Below, piece by piece: positions 1 to 13,704 of a stretch of 64,000 nucleotides of DNA. Position 1 is the first letter of the stretch; every line of letters begins with the position of its first letter. The stretch covers positions 14,920,765-14,984,764 of the forward strand of contig OZ022243.1 of assembly GCA_963978895.1 (NCBI GenBank). The letters are read 5' to 3'. Position numbers and translations under genes: made by a program. The notes beneath the pieces were generated by a model, which did not search any database, had not been told where the DNA came from, and saw only the letters and a list, made by a program, of their open reading frames with translations. This stretch comes from Erpobdella octoculata. Lineage: Eukaryota > Annelida > Clitellata > Hirudinida > Erpobdellidae.

Positions 1-305
1 AGATCTTTGGTTTTACTGCCAAATTTGTATGACAGAACTTCGCCACCAGCTCTTCATCAGCAATCTGTGGTTCTTTCAACAAGCCAGAAATGATAATGTT
101 CTTTTGGTTCATCCATAAAAGACGTCCACACAAAAGGGGAAAAGGGGTTCAGCAAAAAGTGGACAAAGGGGGAAGGGGTTTAGGACATAGTGGATGTCCA
201 CATTGTAGTGTTTTTTTGAGTGCAGCAGTTTTGCATAAAATTACTGCCAAAAACTTCTAGTTTAATGACAAAAGAGTTGGGATGCAAACCCAAACAATTT
301 TTCAC
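1..305. other. unassigned AT-rich sequence
   Basis: No coding frame, RNA gene or repeat that I recognise. It ends at the 8-bp target duplication (AAACTGAG, 306-313) of the hAT element that follows. Confidence 0.4.
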
Positions 306-313
306 AAACTGAG

Positions 314-1633
314 CAGTGGCGTAGCCAGGTTTTAGCACCAGGGGGAGCGGTGAGCACATATAAAAGGCCCACTTACCAAAATAAAGAATTTCAATTAAAT
401 ACATTGCATTTATTACATACGTATTTATTTTCGTATTTCAAAGAGAAATACTGGAACACCCAAAAGGTAGAAAAACAATATTATGTATTGTTTAGTAACA
501 ATTATAGTATATTATACAGTTTATATACTTACTCAGTGTAAACTAATTACAACAGTTTTTTTCGTCTCGGCTTCATTCTTGCAAAGTTATCGATTACTTC
601 CACTTCACTAGCAAACTGTCTTTCGATCGTAATCAAGGCTAAACCTGACAACCTGTCCTCACCAATTGTAGAACGCACGTACGATTTTATGAGTTTCAGT
701 CGGCTGAAGGAACGTTCCGCACCAGCGCTGTTTATTGGCAAGGTCAGAAAAATACGGTACATTGTAAAAAGGCCAGGAAAAATGGAGCACATGTCATTGG
801 CGATCATGAATTTGAGCACATTGTTGATGGTCATTTCTTCGACACTAGAAATTTTTTTCCTTCTTGATTATACCTAATATTTCCTTGTACATGTCTTAAA
901 ATGAAAAAAACTCTTGCACAATTTCATCTCGACTTTCGATGACATCTGAGTACATGTCTGCTAAAGATTCTAATCTTGTCACATTATCGTCATTGCTAAA
1001 ATGCTTCGGATCTAAACAACTAAATTTGGAAGCAACATTTTGAAAATGTTCAAATCTTTTAGTTGTGCTATTTATAATGCAATCGAGTGATACTATGTAG
1101 GTTTCAACTATGAATTTTTTTCGGGCATCAGATATAACATCATCCTCTGAAATTTCCTCGTGGAATCTTTTTCTTTTCCGAATTCTTTGTTGCTTATACT
1201 CCGTTGTAATATCACATTTTTCAGCAAGTTCAGCTGCTTCATTCTCAAGACGTTAAAATTCAGATTCAAATTCATCTCTCAAATTTTTCATATCGTTTTC
1301 AAATAGTTGAATCAAATGAGAAGCTGTTACCAAATCAATACTGCTTTTCTGTAAATATGTGGATAAACTGAAAGCCTTCTCTAACACTTTTTTCCAGAAT
1401 ATTAGAAGAACGAAGAGTCACCCAATACAGTCATGTATGATAGAAAATCTGTTACTGCTTATTTGCTGATAATCAATCAACGAACCCGGTTGGGATTTTA
1501 ACAGATTTTTGACAGCCCTAAATTTAATAAAATATTTATTTTAATTCTTGAGAAGGCCAAAAAGGCCCCACTTTTCGGAAAATGGTCTCAGGGGGAGCGG
1601 CCGCTCCCCCTGCTCCCCCTAGCTACGCCACTG
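314..1633 (-). mobile_element. hAT-superfamily DNA transposon relic with 8-bp TSD
   Basis: The element starts CAGTGGCGTAGCCAGG at 314 and ends CCTAGCTACGCCACTG at 1633, which are inverted complements. Perfect 8-bp direct repeats AAACTGAG lie at 306-313 and 1634-1641. This terminal sequence and duplication length are typical of hAT elements of the P52rIPK-like (zf-MYM/DUF4371) group. It is 1,320 bp, too short for a full transposase, and carries only a C-terminal coding relic on the minus strand, so it is non-autonomous. The remaining interior (about 840-1560) is AT-rich minus-strand transposase debris with stops. Confidence 0.88.
547..834 (-). pseudogene. hAT transposase C-terminal dimerisation fragment
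   Basis: A 95-codon minus-strand frame contains NSAGAERSFSRLKLIKSY followed by RLSGLALITIER, the signature of the hAT C-terminal dimerisation domain (S-AERSFS-LK.IK...R...R L..L). The catalytic DDE region upstream is missing or decayed. It lies inside the inverted-repeat-bounded element 314-1633 and reads toward its left end, the same arrangement as in the relic near 37.8 kb. Confidence 0.8.
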
Positions 1634-1889
1634 AAACTGAGTGGTTAAATTTAAAAACGATTTTTCAATATTATTAATTAATACGCTTGAATATTATTTT
1701 AAAAATAACTTGTTAAAGTTTGATTTGTCAAATACAATGAAATCTCAAATATCAGTTTTGTTAAATTCTTAGTTTTTCCAGAAAAATCTTTAATGATTTT
1801 TATTTTGTATTGGTTTTAAAAAATGACTGAAATATTTAAATTTTATTTCAATTCTAATTAAATGCTTTTATTTAACAGGCTTAAAATTT

Positions 1890-3065
1890 CTATATACTTG
1901 GCGAAAAATCTCGGCATTACCTTGACTTCAGGTTTGGCCCATCCGGTCTGAAGACCGTAAAATCACGGCCTGGCCCGGTCCGTGCAGCACTCTAATCCAT
2001 AGTGCCCTACACGGATTTTTTAGACCCGGTCCGGTTTATTTCATAGACAGAAAATTTCAGGCCTGGCTTGTTATTTAGGCTTGAACTGTCCCGTTTCATA
2101 CGCAAAAAAGTCAAGGTCTGGTCTGGACTCAACCAATTTTAACGGTACAAAACCTCAATGCCTGGAAACTATTTTTTTTTAAAAATAATGAAACAAGTAT
2201 CTTATAATTATAAAAAAACCTTAATATTGAATTTTAATGTTTTTACATTTTCAGTTATTCAGTTTTCAAGCAAATTAAATCTTTTTCTCCGCCTTACATT
2301 TGTAGTCCTGGAAGCCAGAACATAAAAAAAGTTGAAAAACATTTGTAACTTTATCTTTTAAGTAGTATCTAGTTACTAATTTGTATATCTGTAGTATTTC
2401 TAGTTTCAGATTCGCAGTTTTTCTACAAAAATTAAAACTCTATTTCCCCCCACATTTGAGTCCTAGACCAAATTTTCAAAAATTAAAAATTAATAAAACT
2501 TGTTTCTTTGTTATTTTGTAAAAATAATCTTGGTATTGCAAAACTTTAACACTTTAGCTTTTGGAGCTTTTAATCACATTCTTTTTTCCACCCCACATTT
2601 AAGGTCCTGGAAACTAAATTATTACAAATCAATAAAATAGGTATATCTTTATTTTTTAAGTAGATACTAAATACTAATTTTTACATGTGCATCACTTACA
2701 GTTTTTGAGTAGCAGTTATTCTGAAAAAAACAAATAACCCTATTTTCTACCCCAGATTTAAGGCCTTGGAAACTATAAATGTTACAGATGTAAAAATTAG
2801 TATTTAGTATTTCCTCAAAAAATAAAAATAAAGATGTTTTACCATTTTTGAAAATTACGTTTCCGGGACCTCAAATGTGAGATGGAAAATAAGGTTATTT
2901 GTTTTTTTAGAATAACTGCTACTTAAAAAACTGTAAGTGCTACTGATGAAAAAATTAGTATTTAGTATTTACTCGAAAAATACAGATGCACGTGTTTCAC
3001 CAATTTTTAAGTATTTGGTTTCCAGGACCTCGAATGTGAGGTGGAAAAAAAACTAAAAATGTGAA
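1890..3065. repeat. decayed family-2 Helitron repeat with internal inverted repeat
   Basis: The segment around 1905-1985 (GGCCCATCCGGTCTGAAGACC) and the repeated phrase around GGTCCTGGAAACC/CCCCACATTTGAGG match the interior of the better preserved elements at 43298-44622 and 48231-51010. The roughly 158-bp unit (CACTTACAG, then GAGTAGCAG, then AAATAACCC, then CCCCACATTTGAG) occurs several times. Its orientation flips at about 2775, so 2675-2755 and 2880-2975 are inverted partners. No terminus is preserved here. Confidence 0.6.
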
Positions 3066-3240
3066 TGTTCTAAAACAAATAAGACATTAAAAATATAGAG
3101 TTGAGCGATTACATAACTTCAATCAACCAGTCTTAATTACAGTTACTAAGACACAAGTTATTGATTAAGTGTGTATTTCTTCTAATAAATTTTGGACCAT
3201 TTCTAAAGAACCTTAGTATAGTTATCGATATTATAACAAC

Positions 3241-3257
3241 TGGTGTCAGAAGCGAGA
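3241..3257 (+). promoter_or_regulatory. primer-binding site of gypsy element 1
   Basis: TGGTGTCAGAAGCGAGA directly follows an LTR-like end (ATTATAACA at 3230-3238). A TGG-starting stretch two bases after a terminal CA is the usual tRNA primer site of Ty3/gypsy elements. A related arrangement (TGGTGATCAGAAGTGGGA) sits after the LTR at 39451-39586 on the other strand. The start of this 5' LTR is not clear to me. Confidence 0.65.
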
Positions 3258-3266
3258 TAAATAAAA

Positions 3267-6200
3267 ATGGTTCATCACAAATTATTGGAAGAACTCTCCC
3301 TGCTTGAGTTGAGGCGGGAACTAAAAAAACGAGAACTCAATGATAAAGGAAGAAAGTCGGAACTCGTGGATCGCCTCCGAATGACATTGGAAAGCCAAGG
3401 TCTGGACGCAGACGAATTCGAATTTGATATGGATGAGGAATTAACAAATTATCTGAAAGAAACCAAAGCCGTTATGGAAGGAATAAAAGAATTAATTCTC
3501 GAAGGTCAGCTTAGATTAACAGATGTGGAGAAAAGAGTTAATAACCTGGAAAAATTGGTAGAAGAGAATACCAAGGAAATCGAGAAGAAAATCGAGAGCA
3601 ACCTGGAGATAAAATTGAACAATCTGGTCAAACAAGGACAGACTGGTTGCCAAGCCCAAGAAAAAATTCATTTTGTTGAGCATGCCAAGACCCTGGCTTT
3701 TGATGGCACTGTGTCATGGTCCGTCTACAAAGCTCAATTTGAAATTGCTGCCAGAAAAAATAACTGGTTAACCAGCCAGCAGAAGGCGGAAAATCTGGTA
3801 TTTTCTTTGAGGGGAGAAGCTTTACAGCTTCTCGAGCTTATTGCAGATAGAGATGATTACGATGCAATCGTGAAGGTTCTCGAGAGCAGATTCGGTAATC
3901 AACACGCGCCAGAAATTTTTCGAGCTCAACTCAAGAGTCGACGCCAGAAACCCAAAAAAAGCTTGCAACAGCTGGAAGCGGATATAGAACGACTCGCCAA
4001 TCTGGGATATCCGTTGTGCCCTCGAAACGTCCTCAATACAATTATTGCGGATGGATTCATAGCGGCCTTGAAGAACTCCGAAACCTAAAAAGCTCTTAGG
4101 GTCGCCCGAGTAGCAGGTCCCAGTGAGGCTTTGGCATTTGCCTTGAATTATGAAGCTTCTGATGAATTATCTGATAGGTCTCATCGGGTAAGAAATGTGG
4201 GAATCGAAGAAGATGACTTGGAAGATCGAGTCCGAAAAATTATGGATGAAAGGCCTAGCTGGAAAAAGAATAACAACTCACCGCGTTGCTGGAATTGCGA
4301 TGGGTTGGGACATCTACAGAGAGACTGTAGATTCCAGATGTTTAGACACGGGCAACGAAAGCAAGGGGACTCCAAAAAGCACGATGATGTCAGACAAGCA
4401 AGACCAATAGTGGCCCGTTCCAACAAACAAAATCCAAACTCTGTTACAATAAACGATATTTTACCTTATAAAGTGGTACCAATTTCTATTTTGAAAAAAG
4501 AGACAAGTATATTTGTAAAGGGCAGACTGGGAATAAGAAACTGTAAACTTATCATTGATACTGGAGCCTCTTGTTCAATTATAAGGCCTTGTTTAGCAAA
4601 TAGAGAAGTTTTGCAAAGTGGAAATGACATTCGTCTCAAGACTGCAACTGGGGAGCTTGTCCCAGTAGTTAGTAAAATTCAAACTAAAATTAGGCTGGGA
4701 AATAGAACCTTTCAGCATCAGTTTTTAGTTGCCGACATAGAAGAAGAGTGTCTACTTGGGCTTGACTTTATGAAAGCACATGGTTTTGCATTGGACTTAA
4801 AAATGGAAACATTTAAACAGGGGGATTTGGAAATACCTGTTTATTATAAAGGCGAAATGATTTCGGTGAAACGAGTATTGGAAACAAAGGGCATCGTTGT
4901 ACCTGCTCAGTCGGAATCTTTGGTTTGGGCAAGAATAGAAAACGATAAAAACTCAAGAGTTGTTGGGTTCATCGAGCCCCTGAACGGAGTTGAAAAACAT
5001 GGACTATTAATCGGAAAAACACTGCTACGAACGAATTCAGGAAGCTACGTGCCATTCAGAGTTATGAATGTGACAGAATGCGACAAGCGACTAACAAAAG
5101 GTGACGAAATTGCGGTATGCAGCCCAGTCGACCACATATTGGCATGTAACACGGTGATTGGTAGAAATAATAATAAAAAAAAAATGAAGTACTCGCAAAT
5201 TCAGGCACTACTTGAAGCCGCTAAAATTTCACTAAAAGCAATAGACTATGTCAAAGCGGAAAAGTTGATTGAAGAGTATTGTGATATAATAGCTATTGAC
5301 GAAGAAGAGAATGGAAAAACAAAGATCGTTGAACACCGAATTCGAACTAGTAATACAGAGCCCATTCGTCAACTGCCACGAAGGCTTCCACTGACAAAGC
5401 GAGAGGAAGCTAGAAAGATGCTGGAAAAGAAGAAGAAACAAGGATTTATTGAACCATCCAATAGTCCATGGAGTTCACCGGTAGTACTTGTTAAGAAGAA
5501 AGATAATTCGCTACGTTTTTGTGTCGACTACAGAATGTTAAACGAGGTCACACAAAAAGATAGTTACCCTTTGCCCAGAATCGATGACACCATCGATACA
5601 CTTGCGGGAGCTCGAATGTTTTCTACTTTAGATCTTAAGAGGGGATATTGGCAGGTGGGAATACATCCCCAGGATCGCGAGGAAACTGCCTTTTCAATAG
5701 GTGAAGGATTGTGGCAATTTACAGTGATGCCATTTGGCTTGTGCAACGCACCAGCAACTTTCGAGCGACTTATGGAGTATGTGTTACAAGGATTAAATTG
5801 GAGAACGTGTCTTGTTTATTTGGACGACATTATTGTTGTTGGAAAGACGTTTGAAGAGCATCTACACAATCTTGGAGAAGTTTTCCATAGGATCCGGGAT
5901 GCTGGTATGAAGCTAAATCCGGCAAAGTGTGCACTTTTCAAAAGCAAGGTGAAATATCTTAGTCATATAGTTTCTGCCGTAGGGGTAGGAACCGATTCTG
6001 AGAAAATTGAAGCGGTTAATCATTGGCCTGTTCCGAGAAATTCTCAAGAATTAAGAAGCTTTCTTGGTTTGTGCACATATTATCGACGATTTGTAGCCAA
6101 CTTTTCCAGCATTGCAAAGGAATTATATAAGCTTACAGAAAAGAATGCACCATTTGATTGGTCAGAGGCAAATCAACAGGCGTTCGAACAGTTAAAAACA

Positions 6201-6452
6201 GCTTTGAGTTTGACGCCAGTTCTGTCGTATCCAATCCCTAGAAAAGATTTTGTATTAGACACAGATGCAAGTAATGAAGGAATAGGGGCAGTGTTTAGTC
6301 AAATTGTTGACGGCAATGAAAAGGTTATAGCTTATTACAGCAGAACTTTGTCGAAACCTGAGCGCAATTATTGCGTCACCAGACGTGAGTTATTAGCAAT
6401 CGTTGATTCTATTACTTTCACAAGTATTTATATGGTCAAAAGTTTTTGTTGA
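3267..6452 (+). pseudogene. Ty3/gypsy element 1 Gag-Pol (SAP-domain Gag), inactivated
   Basis: A single frame runs from ATG 3267 to 6452, broken by one in-frame TAA at 4086-4088. Residues about 7-43 look like a SAP motif (LLELRRELKKRELNDKGRKS then ELVDRLR), unusual at a Gag N terminus. A coiled-coil region and a capsid-like region follow. Next come a CCHC zinc knuckle (CWNCDGLGHLQRDC, about 4287), an aspartic protease (IIDTGASCSI, about 4551), RT with FCVDYRMLN and the YLDD box (about 5811-5837), and the start of RNase H (LDTDASNEG). Near 6413-6440 a frameshift ends the frame. The downstream frames for late RNase H and integrase are shifted and partial. No 3' LTR is seen, so the copy is dead. 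Confidence 0.88.
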
Positions 6453-7019
6453 GAACGGATCACGCTGCTTGGAAATGGCTAGGTGGATCGAACGTTTACA
6501 ATCATACGAGTTTGAAATTCGGCATCGGAAGGGTGAACAGCACAAAAATGCTGACGCACTGTCACGACGACCTTGCAATGATGAATGTAAGTATTGCATT
6601 CGCATGCAGGGGAAGGAAATAAATAATCAGTGTTTCAGGTACGGTTTCAAATTGACGACACTTGGTCAGATGATGTGATTCGAGACGAACAATTAAAAGA
6701 TGATGATATAGGGCCGATTTTGAGATGGATGGAAGAGGGGAAGAAACCTGACTGAATTGAGTCTTGCTACTAAATCGTATTGGGCACAATGGGACTCTCT
6801 AAGGGTTGTGAACGGATCTCTAAAAAGAGTTTGGGAAAGCACTGATGGTTCCACCAATGTTTTGCAATTAATTATTCCAAAAGTAAAAGTGCCAGAAGTG
6901 CTTCAACAAATGCACTCCGGAGTATCAGGGGGACATCTAGGGATGAATAAAAAGTTGGACAAGATCCGCCAAAGATTTTATTGGGTATACTGTAAAATGG
7001 ATGTAGAGGAATGGTGTCA
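6403..7019 (+). pseudogene. gypsy element 1 RNase H tail and integrase N-terminus, truncated
   Basis: After the frameshift the sequence still encodes the end of RNase H (RHRKGEQHKNADALSRR, about 6520). From about 6757 comes the integrase zinc-binding domain (MHSGVSGGHLGMNKKL, then a C at EEWCQN). Further indels and a stop near 6676 separate the two. The HHCC domain is cut at its second half at 7019, where the heptamer array begins. The integrase catalytic core is absent. Confidence 0.82.
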
Positions 7020-8510
7020 AAATATTATATATTATATATTATATATTATATATTATATATTATATATTATATATTATATATTATATATTATATATTATAT
7101 ATTATATATTATATATTATATATTATATATTATATATTATATATTATATATTATATATTATATATTATATATTATATATTATATATTATATATTATATAT
7201 TATATATTATATATTATATATTATATATTATATATTATATATTATATATTATATATTATATATTATATATTATATATTATATATTATATATTATATATTA
7301 TATATTATATATTATATATTATATATTATATATTATATATTATATATTATATATTATATATTATATATTATATATTATATATTATATATTATATATTATA
7401 TATTATATATTATATATTATATATTATATATTATATATTATATATTATATATTATATATTATATATTATATATTATATATTATATATTATATATTATATA
7501 TTATATATTATATATTATATATTATATATTATATATTATATATTATATATTATATATTATATATTATATATTATATATTATATATTATATATTATATATT
7601 ATATATTATATATTATATATTATATATTATATATTATATATTATATATTATATATTATATATTATATATTATATATTATATATTATTTATTATATATTAT
7701 ATATTATATATTCTATATTGTATATTGTATATTGTATATTGTATATTATATATTATATATTATATATTATATATTATATATTATATATTATATATTATAT
7801 ATTATATATTATATATTATATATTATATATTATATATTATATATTATATATTATATATTATATATTATATATTATATATTATATATTATATATTATATAT
7901 TATATATTATATATTATATATTATATATTATATATTATATATTATATATTATATATTATATATTATATATTATATATTATATATTATATATTATATATTA
8001 TATATTATATATTATATATTATATATTATATATTATATATTATATATTATATATTATATATTATATATTATATATTATATATTATATATTATATATTATA
8101 TATTATATATTATATATTATATATTATATATTATATATTATATATTATATATTATATATTATATATTATATATTATATATTATATATTATATATTATATA
8201 TTATATATTATATATTATATATTATATATTATATATTATATATTATATATTATATATTATATATTATATATTATATATTATATATTATATATTATATATT
8301 ATATATTATATATTATATATTATATATTATATATTATATATTATATATTATATATTATATATTATATATTATATATTATATATTATATATTATATATTAT
8401 ATATTATATATTATATATTATATATTATATATTATATATTATATATTATATATTATATATTATATATTATATATTATATATTATATATTATATATTATAA
8501 TGTCTTATAT
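7020..8510 (+). repeat. (TTATATA)n heptanucleotide array, left
   Basis: About 1.49 kb (roughly 210 units) of a 7-bp repeat. Since 7 is not a multiple of 3 and no unit makes a stop, all three forward frames stay open and read (ILYIIYY)n. These are not genes. A variant block with TATTTATTA and several TTGTATA units lies at 7684-7745. The array's left edge cuts a gypsy integrase. Its right edge joins sequence that is inverted-duplicated beside another heptamer array at 44.8-48.2 kb. Confidence 0.95.
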
Positions 8511-8782
8511 ATAATATGTAATATATAATATATAATATTCTTTTGCCAATTTAGGCCTAGATACTCCACACAATTTATTACCTGATTTGCGTTTATTCAG
8601 ACATGGCTGTTATTTTAATATTATTGTTGACTGGTTGGAGGAAATCCGACACTGGCTGGAGAGCTGAGTCGGTTGAACTTTGGACAATTTGAGATAAATT
8701 CTTAACAGTCTCAGGCATCGCCACCACATACATATTCATGCTCGAGCAGCATTGTGATTGCATCAGCTGGATTATATAGCAT

Positions 8783-10610
<1,828 letters not shown>

Positions 10611-10618
10611 TATAGCAT

Positions 10619-11616
10619 TATAACCAGTAATGCGACTTAATGCACACATTCATAAAATATCACTAGTTTCAACACCTGTGATTTCAGTGTTCATAGAAAG
10701 CGGGGCACCAAGGGGCGCCGTTTAGGACCCAACAAGGGCGCTTGAGAAGGGGGGCAGGCCGCTCCTCCGGGCCTATAGCTGAATCCGCCACTGCAACCCA
10801 TCAAATTAATGCTGACGAGTTTTTTTTATTTTTTAAGCTGCTATAGTTTTAGTTTTGATAGCGCAGGTTCATATTCTTCGAAAACATTGATGCATTTCCA
10901 AAACAATCATTTTATTTTTAAAAACGACAACGTTTAATTTAAATGTTTAATAAATTTCATTACTACATTAATTTTGTTTTTGATTTGTTTATATATTAAT
11001 AACAAACGTCATGTTTTGTTTAAAGCTGCATCGTAACTATCAGTTTTGATTTTCTAATTTAACAACAATTTGTGAGTTATAATTATGGTACAAAAATCGT
11101 AGGAGGTCAGTATAATTGATAGTTTGTTCTATTTTTGTTTGTTTAAAACTCTGAAGACGATTTATTTGTTTCCACAGATGGCATGTATTCCATATGAAAT
11201 TGCTCACCATCTTACGATACTTTCCAGTTTTGCGATTTTTGTAAATAATTTCTTTAATACAAATTTGAATAGTTACGAAAGCCAAATTATTTAAAAAATT
11301 TTCTTCGTAGATGTTTCTTACGTTTAACACAACTATTGAACCATTTTGCCAGATTAACATACTTTCTCCCGATGTATGTACAGTGGCGCAACTAGATCAA
11401 ACTTTCAGAGGGGGCAATTACATATGTAACCTAAGTCTAAAACCCGTACACACTGACCAGTTTTTGCTGGTACCAGTCGTTCGGCACCAGAATCTGGAGT
11501 GTGTGTCCAGCCCCGCAACTAGACGTCGTGTTCTGGGGGGAGGGGGCAGCCATCGCCCAGAGGAGGCAAAAAAAACAAGCTAAAAATACAAAAATAATAT
11601 CATATATATATATATA
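10619..11616. other. duplicated segment with hAT-like end fragments
   Basis: This is shared with the right arm (about 40390-41380). It contains an end-like CCGCCACTG at about 10786-10794, preceded by C/G-rich mosaic, and another start-like CAGTGGCGCAACTAG at about 11382. These resemble isolated hAT termini. I cannot pair them with target duplications. A 106-codon minus-strand ORF lies between them and is listed separately. Confidence 0.4.
11040..11360 (-). CDS. uncharacterised 106-codon ORF (left copy)
   Basis: An open frame of unknown function that is complete in both arms of the inverted duplication (other copy 40630-40950, +). It is basic, with internal stretches such as RKTGKYRKMVSNFIWNTCHL, and has no motif I recognise. 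Retention in both arms follows from the recent duplication and is not proof of selection. It may be a transposon-encoded fragment or a chance ORF. Confidence 0.2.
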   Translation of the reverse strand: MLIWQNGSIVVLNVRNIYEENFLNNLAFVTIQICIKEIIYKNRKTGKYRKMVSNFIWNTCHLWKQINRLQSFKQTKIEQTINYTDLLRFLYHNYNSQIVVKLENQN

Positions 11617-11786
11617 TCTATATATATAAAAATGAATGTTTGTATGTTAATGGCCTTTATGCATTGCTACACCATTCATCCGATCGTAATGAAATTTTCA
11701 CACAACCTTGAGAGTCAAGGGGAATCAAATATAAAAAAAAATATTTGAAATCCGTCACAAAATGAGCGGGTGAGCGAGCGGGAACT

Positions 11787-11916
<130 letters not shown>

Positions 11917-12119
11917 ATAAAGTACAAAACTATTTCCTTTAAAACATCGTCATATATTGAAAATTGGCTGAAAAAATACAATTTCAAATTTCAAATCTTT
12001 CTATCGAATTAATTATGCCACCTAAACGAAAAGCTATTGATTCCACAGTTTATTCGCAATATATATATATATATGAATGTTTTTGGGTTAGTTGGTCTAT
12101 TATAGAAACGGGAAAGCGA

Positions 12120-12370
12120 CCCGGAACGGACAGCGAGCAGGAACTGAAAAGCAAGCGTGAGCGGGAATGGGAGAGCAAACGTGAGCGGGAACGGGACAGC
12201 GACCGGGAACGGGAAAACGACCGGGAGCGGGAAAGCGACCGAGAGCGGGAAAGTGACTGGGAGCGGGAAAGTGACCGGGAGCAGGAAAGCGACCGGGAGC
12301 GGGAAAGCGACCAAGAGCGGGAAAGCGACCGGGAGTGGGAAAGCAGGTGGGAAAGGAAACGGGAGAGAAA
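12120..12370 (+). repeat. 18-bp minisatellite of Helitron family 1
   Basis: Tandem, imperfect units of GGGAAAGCGACCGGGAGC. Because the unit length is a multiple of three without stops, several frames on both strands stay open (RESDRE and SRSLSR type repeats). I do not consider these to be proteins. The same minisatellite recurs at 13.1, 29.2-29.9, 39.7 and 63.0-63.8 kb. Confidence 0.9.
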
Positions 12371-12427
12371 GAGACAAACATTAGAAAAACCTCTAAAAAA
12401 CCCGGGCAACGCCGGGTATCTCCGCTA

Positions 12428-12780
<353 letters not shown>

Positions 12781-12850
12781 GAAGCCTTCAAACGTTGTTA
12801 CGTAAACAAAATTTGAATTTTATTACACAATTACCTTCGATGGTCGTACA

Positions 12851-12963
12851 TAGGAACTTTTGGCCTGGAAAGTTAAGAAGGGGAAAAAGTTAAGAAGGAT
12901 TGGACTCCTTCTCCGATCCTCCGGCTCAAGGGGCCAAAAAACCTTCCGGGCCAAAAGTGCCTA
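12851..12963. mobile_element. 113-bp palindromic MITE
   Basis: TAGGAACTTTTGGCCTGGAA at the left and the complement of CCGGGCCAAAAGTGCCTA at the right form imperfect inverted repeats. TACA is present on both outer sides (12847-12850, 12964-12967), possibly the target duplication. The superfamily is unclear. Confidence 0.55.
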
Positions 12964-13117
12964 TACATGATCATTGCATAAGTTTTCGAAGCACTGTTTA
13001 CAATTGCGTAACAGGCATTACTTGCTAATGGACTTCTTAATATTAAGAAGTCCATGACTTGCTTCCCAGTCTTGCATAATGTGACCGATTGCGCGTTATT
13101 ACGAATTATTAAGAGAT

Positions 13118-13375
13118 AGATGGGGCGGGAAAGCGACAGGAATCGGGAAAGTGACCGGGAGCGGGAAAGCGACCAAGATTGGGAGAGCAAGCGGGAACGG
13201 GAAAGCGACCGGGAGCGGGAGAGAAAACGGGGAATTAAACGGGAGCTAGAGAAAAACGATAAAAACTCTAAAAACCCCGAGCAAGTCAAGGGGAATCAAA
13301 TATAAAGAAAATTTTTTTGAAATCCGTCACAAAATGAGCGGAGCGGAGCGGGTGAGCGAGCGGGAACTATATATA
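13118..13375. mobile_element. chimeric Helitron family 1 fragment
   Basis: An 18-bp-type minisatellite (about 13120-13230) leads into CTCTAAAAACCCCGAGCAA, the start of the 3' hairpin. It then joins at about 13286 directly to GTCAAGGGGAATCAAATATA, which belongs to the 5' half of the family (compare 11712). The fusion of 3' and 5' halves without a terminus looks like a rearranged junction. Confidence 0.6.
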
Positions 13376-13382
13376 TATATAT

Positions 13383-13558
13383 ATATATGTATGTGCGCAT
13401 GTATGTGTGTATGTATGTATGTGTATGTGCATGTATGTGTGTCTGTGTGTGTTTATGTATGTATGTATGTATGTATGTATGTATGTATGTATGTATGTAT
13501 GTATGTATGTATGTATGTATGTATGTATGTATGTATGTATGTATGTATGTATGTATGT
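13383..13558. repeat. (TATG)n tetranucleotide array
   Basis: Degenerate GTATGTGC-type units resolve into pure TATG. It is separated from the next block by about 40 bp of unique sequence. Confidence 0.9.
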
Positions 13559-13599
13559 GTTTTTTACAATATTTCAGCACTAAATGCTCATTCAAAGTA

Positions 13600-13695
13600 T
13601 GTATGTATGTATGTATGTATGTATGTATGTATGTATGTATGTATGTATGTATGTATGTATGTATGTATGTATGTATGTATGTATGTATGTATGTA
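13600..13695. repeat. (TATG)n array at the 3' end of a LINE
   Basis: In the minus direction this is a (CATA)n tail immediately after the 3' end of the LINE at 13705-15204. Simple-repeat tails are usual for CR1/Jockey-type LINEs. Confidence 0.8.
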
Positions 13696-13704
13696 TTAGT
13701 TTAG

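Noticed and set aside
7020..8510. CRISPR-like array
   Set aside because: Repeats are contiguous without spacers, in eukaryotic DNA.
6757..8528. Long forward open frames reading (ILYIIYY)n
   Set aside because: They are produced by a 7-bp repeat without stops in any frame; only the first 85 or so codons from 6757 (integrase) are real coding relic.
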